DNA from: Prionace glauca
Lineage: Eukaryota; Chordata; Chondrichthyes; Carcharhiniformes; Carcharhinidae
Length of the DNA: 64,000 nt
Direction: 5' to 3'
Assembly (NCBI GenBank): GCA_037974335.1
Contig: CM075760.1
Coordinates: 58,619,812-58,683,811, forward strand
Positions 57,770 to 64,000 of this stretch are shown in pieces. The notes under the pieces were generated by a model that worked only from the letters and a program-made list of their open reading frames with translations, searched no databases and had not been told where the DNA came from. The position numbers and the translations under genes were made by a program. Numbering within the stretch: position 1 is the stretch's first letter; every line of letters starts with the position of its first letter.

Positions 57770-60239
57770 CCCCAATGCTAATGAACCTTATTTAAAACAA
57801 TCTCCTATATCCACCCATCTCCAGCCCACTCATGTGCCTGTCTAAGTTACTCTTAAACAACTCTAGCGTGCTTGCCTCCATCACCTTACTTGGCAGAGCA
57901 TTCCATACCCCCACCACCCTCTGTGTGAAAAACATCCCACTAATATCTGTGTTTTACATCTCCTCCCTCACCTTTAGCCCATGGCCCCTCGTACTGTGTG
58001 TCTCTATCATAGGAAATAGCTTACCTCTGTTTACTCTATCTATTGGGGCGGTACGGTAGCACAGTGGTTAGCACTGCTGCTTCACAGCTCCAGGGTCCTG
58101 GGTTCGATTCCCGGCTCGGGTCACTGCCTGTGTGGAGTTTGCACATTCTCCTCGTGTCTGCGTGGGTTTTCTCCGGGTGCTCCGGTTTCCTCCCACAGTC
58201 CAAAGATGTGCGGGTTAGGTTCATTGGCTATGCTAAAATTGTCCCTTAGTATCCTGGGATGTGTAGGTTAGAGGGATTAGCAGGGAAAATGTGTGGGGAT
58301 AGGGTCTGGGTGGGATTTTGTTCGGTGCAGACCCGATGGGCCGAAGGGCCTGTTTCTGCACTGTAGGGTTCTATTCTATAAAAAAAATACCATTCATAAT
58401 CTTATATACCTCTATTAGATCCCCCCTCAGTCGCTGTCTTTCAAGGGAAAAGAGCCCCAATTTCTTCAATCTTTTCTCATACCCCAGTCCTTCCATACCA
58501 GGCAACATCCTGGTAAACCTCCTCCGCACTCTCTCCAGAGTCTCCACGTCCTTCCGGTAGTAAGGCGACCAGAACTGGACGCAGTACTCCAAATGCGGCC
58601 TAACCAAAGTTCTATACAACTGCAACATTAGACTCCAGCTCTTATATTCTATACCCCTTCCTATAAAGGCTAACATACCATAGGCTTTCTTCACAACCTT
58701 CTCCACTTGTACTGCCACCTTCAAAGATTATGCACTTGCACCCCCAGGTCTCGCTGCGATTCTATACTCCTTATGGACTTACCCTTTATCATATAACTCC
58801 TCCCTACATTATTCCGGCCAAAATGCATCACCTCACATTTATCTGGATTAAACTCCATTTGCCATGTACCTGCCCAATATACCAGCCTATCAATATCCCG
58901 TTGTATTGCCAATCACTGCTCCTCACTGCCTGCCAATCCAGCCATCTTGGTGTCATCAGCAAATTTGCTGATCACACCACTTATTCCCTCTTCCAAGTCA
59001 TTTATATACACCACAAAGAGAAGAGGTCCCAGTACTGAGTCCTGCAACACACCACTAGTGATAGACCTCCAGCTAGAAAAGGACCCCTCCACTACTACTC
59101 TCTGTCTCCACTTAGCAAGCCAGTTCTTCACCCATCTAGATACCTGGCCATGTATTCCATGAGCCTTAATCTTTTCTACCAACCTACCATGAGGGACTTT
59201 GTCAAATGCCTTACTGAAATCAACGGCTCGTCCTTCGTCGACCGTTTTTGTCACCTCCTCAAAAAATTCTACCAGATTCGTAAGGCAAGACTTTACAAAG
59301 CCACGCTGTGTATCCTTAATCAGATCGCAACGCTCTAAGTGCTCATACATCCTATCCCTAAGAATCCTCTCCATCAACTTGCCTACCACTGACGTTAAAC
59401 TCACCGGCCTATAGTTACCCGGGTTATCCCTCCTACCCTTTTTAAACAACAGTACCACGTTCACTATCCTCCAGTCCTCTGGGACCTCACCTGTGTCCAA
59501 AGAAGAGACAAAGATTTGCGTCAGAGGCCCAGCAATCTCATCTTGCGCCTCCCTAGGCAGCCTAGGATAAATGCCATCGGGCCCCGGAGATTTAACAGTT
59601 TTAATGCGACCTAAAAGCCCTAATACTTGTTCCCTCGTAATCGATAGATCCTTCAATTGGTCTACAGTTCCCTCGATGACCGGACCAGACATCAAGCCCC
59701 TCTCCTTCGTGAATACCGATGCAAAGTATTCATTCAGGATCTCCCCCATTCCCTCAGACTCTAAGCACAATTCCCCTCGTCTGCCCCTGAGAGGACCGAT
59801 TTTACCCCTACCCACCCTTTTGCTCCTAACATAGAAGTAAAACGCATTTGGATTTTCCTTAATCCTACCTGCCAAAGCCCTCTCATGCCCCCTTTTTACC
59901 CTCATAACTCCCCTTTTGAGATCCCTCCTACTCTCTCTGTGCTCCTCCAACGCTCTCTCCGTTCCCAGCTGCTTAGACCTGACATACGTCTCTCGTTTCT
60001 TACTAACCAGGTCTTCTATGTCTCTAGTAATCCATGGCTCTCTAATCCTACGTTTCCCATCCTTCCTCCTAACCGGCACATGCCTTTCCTGCACCCATTG
60101 CAGTTTTCCCTTGAAAGACTCCCACATGCCTAACGTAGACTTGCCCTCCAACAGCCTATCCCAGTCTGTATCCCTAAGCTCCTGCCCATTCCGGCTGTAT
60201 ATAGCCCTCCCCCAATTTAGCACCCTCCCCTTCGGACAA
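57770..60239 (-). mobile_element. CR1-like LINE, long reverse-transcriptase frame, interrupted by a SINE
   Basis: The minus-strand frame 60,223-58,913 encodes 436 residues. It has the linker (KRGVMRVKRGHERALAGR), SPGPDGI, NYRPVSL, FSKAFDKVPHGRL and the active-site box FADDTK. The next frame, 58,724-58,371, carries LYRTLVRPHLEYCVQFW and LFSLERQRLRGDLIEVYK, the C-terminal part. The copy has a short in-frame gap before FSKAF, a frame break between the two pieces, and a SINE (58,045-58,385) splitting its 3' part. It is a young-looking but dead copy. Confidence 0.88.
58045..58385 (+). repeat. Full-length tRNA-derived SINE nested in the LINE
   Basis: Sense copy starting GGGGCGGTACGGTAGCAC, with the B-box GGTTCGATTCCCGG, ending 'ctgcactgtagggttctatt' and a short A-run. 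It is very similar to the antisense copy at 5190-5528, so both are probably recent. Confidence 0.92.
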
Positions 60240-60770
60240 AGCCACGCTGCGTATCCTTAATCAGTTCGCAACGCTAAAAGTGCTCATACATCCTATCCCT
60301 AAGAATCCTCTCCATCAACTTGCCTACCACTGCCGGTAAACTCACCGGCCTATAATTACCCGGGTTATCCCTCCTACCCTTTTTAAACAACAGTACCATG
60401 TTCGCTATCCTCATCTTTTTCCATTTGTATCCTAAAGTAGACAGAGTTGTGGTCACTATTAGCCACAGGTTCACCTGCCGCAACCTCAATCACCTGACCC
60501 GGCTCATTGACCAGAACTAAATCCAGTATAGCCCCCTCTCTAGTCGGGATATCTACATACTGCTGCAAGGACCCTTCCAATACACATCTTACGAATTCCT
60601 CCCCGTCCGAACGTCCCCGGCTCTGCACTGCTACATTGGATTTTGGGGTACTTTGCTCAATATCTGTAATGTAGTAGAAACGGTTCCAGTCCAACCTGGT
60701 TACAATCGCCGTGGAAATGCCCAGACTGGCTTGCGTCTGTTCAATGTCGACCAGAATCATCCCAGCAAAT
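60240..60770 (-). mobile_element. Second, internally deleted CR1-like LINE piece
   Basis: On the minus strand, endonuclease C-terminal sequence (LDLVLVNEPGQ, ANSDHNSVYFR; about 60,760-60,420) jumps straight into reverse-transcriptase sequence (LLFKKGRRDNPGNYRPVSL; about 60,420-60,250). That segment is duplicated in the neighbouring LINE near 59,470-59,300. The linker is skipped here but resumes in the adjoining copy. Confidence 0.8.
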
Positions 60771-60999
60771 TCTCAGGTGCCCGAGAGATCTACTTCACAT
60801 GGCTCAACTGAATGTTGTCAGGTCAAATTCAGTTTGGTTATATTCACTACTGACATCTTAAATCACTTAATTCTGGCAAACGCATCTATATTTTCAATTG
60901 ACGATTCCTATTTGAAAACGATTTTCTTTCGCTGGAGGAAAGTCCAGCTCAACGAAGGTACTGCCATAATGGACTGGGCAACTTCACTGAACTAATTGA

Positions 61000-61165
61000 A
61001 CCAACGTTTCGAGTCCGAACTAAGCTCCGAGGAAGGGTCTCCCAGACTCGAAACTTAAGCTCTATCCTCTTTCCACAGATGTTATCAGACCTGCTGAGGT
61101 TTTCCAGCATTTTCAGTTTCTGTATCACATTTCAACATCTGCAGTATTTTGTGTTTATCTTCGTT
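61000..61165 (+). repeat. Interspersed repeat
   Basis: 'cgaggaagggtctcccagac', 'agatgttatcagacctgctg' and 'ttccagcattttcagtttct'. The same tail occurs antisense at 31,226-31,300 and sense near 31,765-31,815 and 63,640-63,715. Confidence 0.7.
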
Positions 61166-61785
61166 GAACTAACTGATATAAAACACAAAAGGCTTCAAAT
61201 TTTTAGCGTGTCTTGTCAGTGCAGTTTCCTCTGATGCTACGGGACTGGTGGAGGACTCCCATGATATTCTGCTTTGAATGAAGTACAGTCAAAAAAATCG
61301 CTATTTTTTTTTGTTTCTGAGAAAAAGAAATATGCAAACTGTATGATGGAGAAGAGAAAGAAATTGAAAACGAAATATTAATTTAGAGGAGACAAAAAGG
61401 AAAAAAAAATAACAGTCACTCGAAGCCACGTTTCAGACCGGAAAACAAACCCAGCAATGATTCTCTCTTCTCCGGCTCCACATTGGAGACAGGGACAGAT
61501 TTTAACCCGCACTCTCCAATCACCCCCTAACAGCAGAAAGGCGCGACTGCAGATGCACCTGTACATTTCTTTAAACTCAAAGTGAGGATTTGTCGTTGAC
61601 AATTAACTCAGCAGAGTATTTTACACTGCATGTTACATTCCCCCATCCATCTAAAGTTCTCTGCTCATTCAAACGCGACATTATTCACTGACGCCCATTT
61701 CCAGCTCCGACAGTTCAGAAAGCTTCTCTCAAACCCACACATTCCGGATCTTCCTTTCCTTGCTGGAGCATGCGCGCCGCTGACC

Positions 61786-62010
61786 AACATTTATTGCCCA
61801 TCCCCAGTTGAGAGACAACCACTTTGCTGTGGCTCTGGAGTCATATGTACGCCAGACCGTCTCACAACAGCAGATTTTCTTCCCTGAAGGACATTAGTGA
61901 ATCATGATTTTTTTCCCCAACAGTAGACAGCAGTTTCATGATCATCAATCGATTCCTAATCCAATCGTTTTGTTGTTTTTAAATTCCACCAGCGCCCTGG
62001 TGATCCCCGG
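61786..62010 (-). repeat. SINE of the second family, antisense
   Basis: 'tttattgcccatccccagtt', 'tgctgtggctctggagtcat' and 'tgaaggacattagtgaatc' are the reverse of the 18,357 family body. Confidence 0.8.
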
Positions 62011-62066
62011 ATTACGGGCTGGTCAAGGGATTCGACCACTGGACGATCTTCTCACCAAAAAACCTG

Positions 62067-62161
62067 TGCTCCAGGTGAGAGTCGAACTCACAACCTCGGC
62101 AAAGCCCGCTGGCTGCACTGCTGTATAAGTTCCGCGCGCTAACCGATTGCGCCACTGGAGA
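62067..62161 (-). tRNA. tRNA-Ile (UAU anticodon) with intron, possibly degraded
   Basis: On the minus strand the sequence reads CTCCAGTGGCGCAATCGG, then TTAGCGCGCGG, an ACTTATA anticodon loop (UAU), an intron of about 20 nt, TGCCGAGG, GTTCGACTC (T arm) and CACCTGGAGCA. The internal A and B boxes are good. Two oddities are seen. The first base is T rather than G, opposite C72, and the anticodon stem has an A:G mismatch. It may be a functional variant or a recent pseudogene. Confidence 0.8.
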
Positions 62162-63087
62162 AGGGTGCTTTGCTTATTTTTGTCACATTATTAAAGTCTA
62201 CAGCAGCGTCACCTCCATTAATACCCGTTATTCGAGGCCTCATTTCTGACCGGGGAACAAACCCATCAAAGATTCTGCTTTCCCCGGCTCCACAGTGAGA
62301 AGCAGCAGGATTATATCCCGCAGTCTCCAATCGCCAGCAGAAAGCGGCGACTGCAGCTTCAATCAGCGGGTTACTGCCCATCCCTGGGACGCAAGGTCCA
62401 ACCTCGTTCAAACCTCCCCATACAGCGAACACAAGCTCAGCAAAACGCAGATAGATTATATCCGGCTCACTGAACCTTCGAGTAGCATTTACCCAAGATC
62501 CGAGTGATTCACAAACACAATTCACACCAACTTTCCACAACTTTTCAGTGATAAATTGCCCCATTTGGTTGAAAAGCTGAGTGTTGTGAATCTGGAAATC
62601 AGCACCATGGGATTTGTGTTATCCTGTGACTTGTTCCCACGGTTCGACCTCAGATTTGCAACTCCATTTGTGTTGTTTCTTGAAGCGAAACTCATGTCAA
62701 AGTGAGAAGAAGAAATCAAGGGAAAAAATAAATCTTGGAACAAATCCTGAGGGAAATGGATCATAATATTCGGATGGAGGTGTAGCTGCGAATGGTGTTA
62801 TTGAAGATTGAGTGGAAAATATTGGATCGCTGGGCTCCTGGTGGTTGGTTCCCTTCCCTCCCGTTGAATTCTTCCCTGTGGTAAGAGATATGGATTCATT
62901 TTACCTTCCCGTTCATAGGAGAAAGGGAATAACCAACACACTACAGCAGTGCTGCGGGATCAACGGAACTAAAGAGACTTGTATAGAATTGTAAACAGTG
63001 CGGTCATGCTGCAGTTCTCGAACAGGTTTTGCAGAAATAGAATTGTGGTTATTGACATACTAGTTTAGAAGATATTTAACTATCGCA

Positions 63088-63161
63088 GTCTCTGTGGTGC
63101 AATTGGTTAGCGCGTTCGGCTGTTAACTGAAAGGTTGGTGGTTCGATCCCACCCAGGGACG
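63088..63161 (+). tRNA. tRNA-Asn (GUU anticodon)
   Basis: 74 nt. GTCTCTGTGGTGCAATTGG forms the acceptor strand and D arm. TTCGGCTGTTAACTGAA is the anticodon arm with GTT, and GGTTCGATCCC lies in the T arm, closing with CAGGGACG. All stems pair, with one G:T in the anticodon stem. A T5 run at 63,175-63,179 provides a Pol III terminator. It looks functional. Confidence 0.95.
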
Positions 63162-63389
63162 GAATTTTACTATCTTTTTACCATCAGCATTCATAGGCAA
63201 ACAGTTGCGGTTTGTCAATGGATCTGTGGGCGTCAAAAAAATAAAGCTCTCAATTGTTACTGTTGTCTAATGTTACCAACATTATTTAATGACGAACGGC
63301 TTCAAACATATTACATATAACATTATATACATGCTTCCATTATGCCATTAAACTTAAAAACTACAACCGAAACATGAACTTGTGACTGA

Positions 63390-63800
63390 GCATTTGTTCC
63401 TGTTCCATATCCCTATTTCCATTCATTCCTGGATAGATCATAAATCTATCTAACCCAAACTGAAATGTGTTCAATGATGGAGCATCTATAACCCTCTGGA
63501 GTAGAGAATTCCGAAGATTCACGAGCCTTTGAGTGAAGCAATTTCTCCTCATCGCAATCCTCAATAATCAACGCCTTATCCTGAGATCCTGTTTTAGATT
63601 CCCGGATCAGGAGAAGTAATGTTTCAGCTTTTAAATGCTGTCTATTCTTTCTCGTTAAACTGTTGAGATTTTCCAGCGTTTTCTGCTTTTGATTCAGATT
63701 CCAGCGTTGTCAGATTTTATTCTGTCTAAAATGCGGGGATCCGAACTGCACACACTATTCCAAATGTGGTCTCAACAAAACCCTTAATTACTGTAGCAAG
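63390..63800 (-). mobile_element. CR1-like LINE/repeat 3' end, antisense
   Basis: Contains 'aattccgaagattcacgagc' and 'caaatgtggtctcaacaaaa' type wording, typical of antisense shark LINE ends. Strongly decayed. Confidence 0.6.
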
Positions 63801-63879
63801 GCTTCAAACACTTCAAAACTAAACTTCGTGCTCTCGGCTGGAAGAAGACTCGTAGACACTCAGGGTAGAATAGGTGTAG

Positions 63880-63972
63880 GAGGATGCGGCGGCGCCGGCT
63901 CGTTGGGCCGAAGGGCCTGTTTCCCGTGCTGGGTTGTTCTTTGTTCTTTGTTCTTTGTTCTTTGTTCTTTGA
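63880..63972 (+). repeat. SINE 3' end with (TTCTTTG)n tail
   Basis: 'gggccgaagggcctgtttcc' is followed by about five TTCTTTG units. It is the sense counterpart of the copy at 57,245. Confidence 0.85.
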
Positions 63973-64000
63973 GAGGGTGACAGTGGAAAATTCGCACAGT

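Larger units (their letters stand above)
61425..62360 (+). repeat. Pair of about 130-bp direct repeats flanking the tRNA-Ile-like gene
   Basis: 61,425-61,553 and 62,230-62,360 share 'ctccggctccaca-tg-aga', 'cccgcactctccaatc' and 'ggcgcgactgcag' wording. The two copies bracket a SINE and the tRNA-Ile-like gene. Confidence 0.65.

Overview
The window reads as nuclear DNA of a cartilaginous fish, most likely a shark. It carries a compact V-D1-D2-J-C immunoglobulin heavy-chain cluster of the elasmobranch type, T-cell-receptor V segments, tandem GPR139-like receptors, and many copies of the SINE, CR1-like LINE and Penelope-tail repeats typical of shark genomes. The species cannot be named from sequence alone.

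Layout. 0.4-8.7 kb: TCR alpha/delta-type V segments. Two are intact on the minus strand (514-1081, 4361-4841), one is intact on the plus strand (7811-8697), and two are plus-strand pseudogenes (about 2705-3003 and 6616-6855). Each intact V has a leader exon, a phase-1 intron, a V exon and a 23-bp-spacer RSS. A Penelope-like GIY-YIG remnant abuts the second pseudogene. 9-14.8 kb: repeats and simple sequence. 14.9-20.35 kb: two GPR139-like seven-helix receptor genes; the first has both exons, while only the large exon of the second is visible. 20.4-34 kb: purine-rich DNA, a fossil Ty3/Gypsy-like element, a decayed CR1-like LINE, SINEs, and a near-perfect 130-bp inverted repeat. 35.9-54.3 kb: a complete IgM heavy-chain cluster with leader+VH, D1, D2, JH, an 8.1-kb J-C intron, four constant exons with a secretory tail, and two membrane exons with their own poly(A) signal. 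54.3-54.8 kb: a broken GPR139-like exon on the opposite strand. 57-64 kb: LINE/SINE-rich DNA with a tRNA-Ile(UAU)-like gene (intron-containing) and a tRNA-Asn(GUU) gene.

How it fits together. The RSS spacers of the Ig cluster (V 23; D1 12/22; D2 12/12; J 23) permit the ordered join V-D1-D2-J. The exons then splice in phase 1 to Cmu1-4, with a choice between a secreted tail (N-glycosylation site and penultimate Cys) and a membrane form ending in Lys-Ile-Lys. The most notable point is physical linkage: TCR-type V segments with 23-RSSs lie about 28 kb from an IgM cluster. The plus-strand TCR V points towards the IgM D segments. This gives a possible cis basis for the Ig/TCR hybrid rearrangements reported in sharks.
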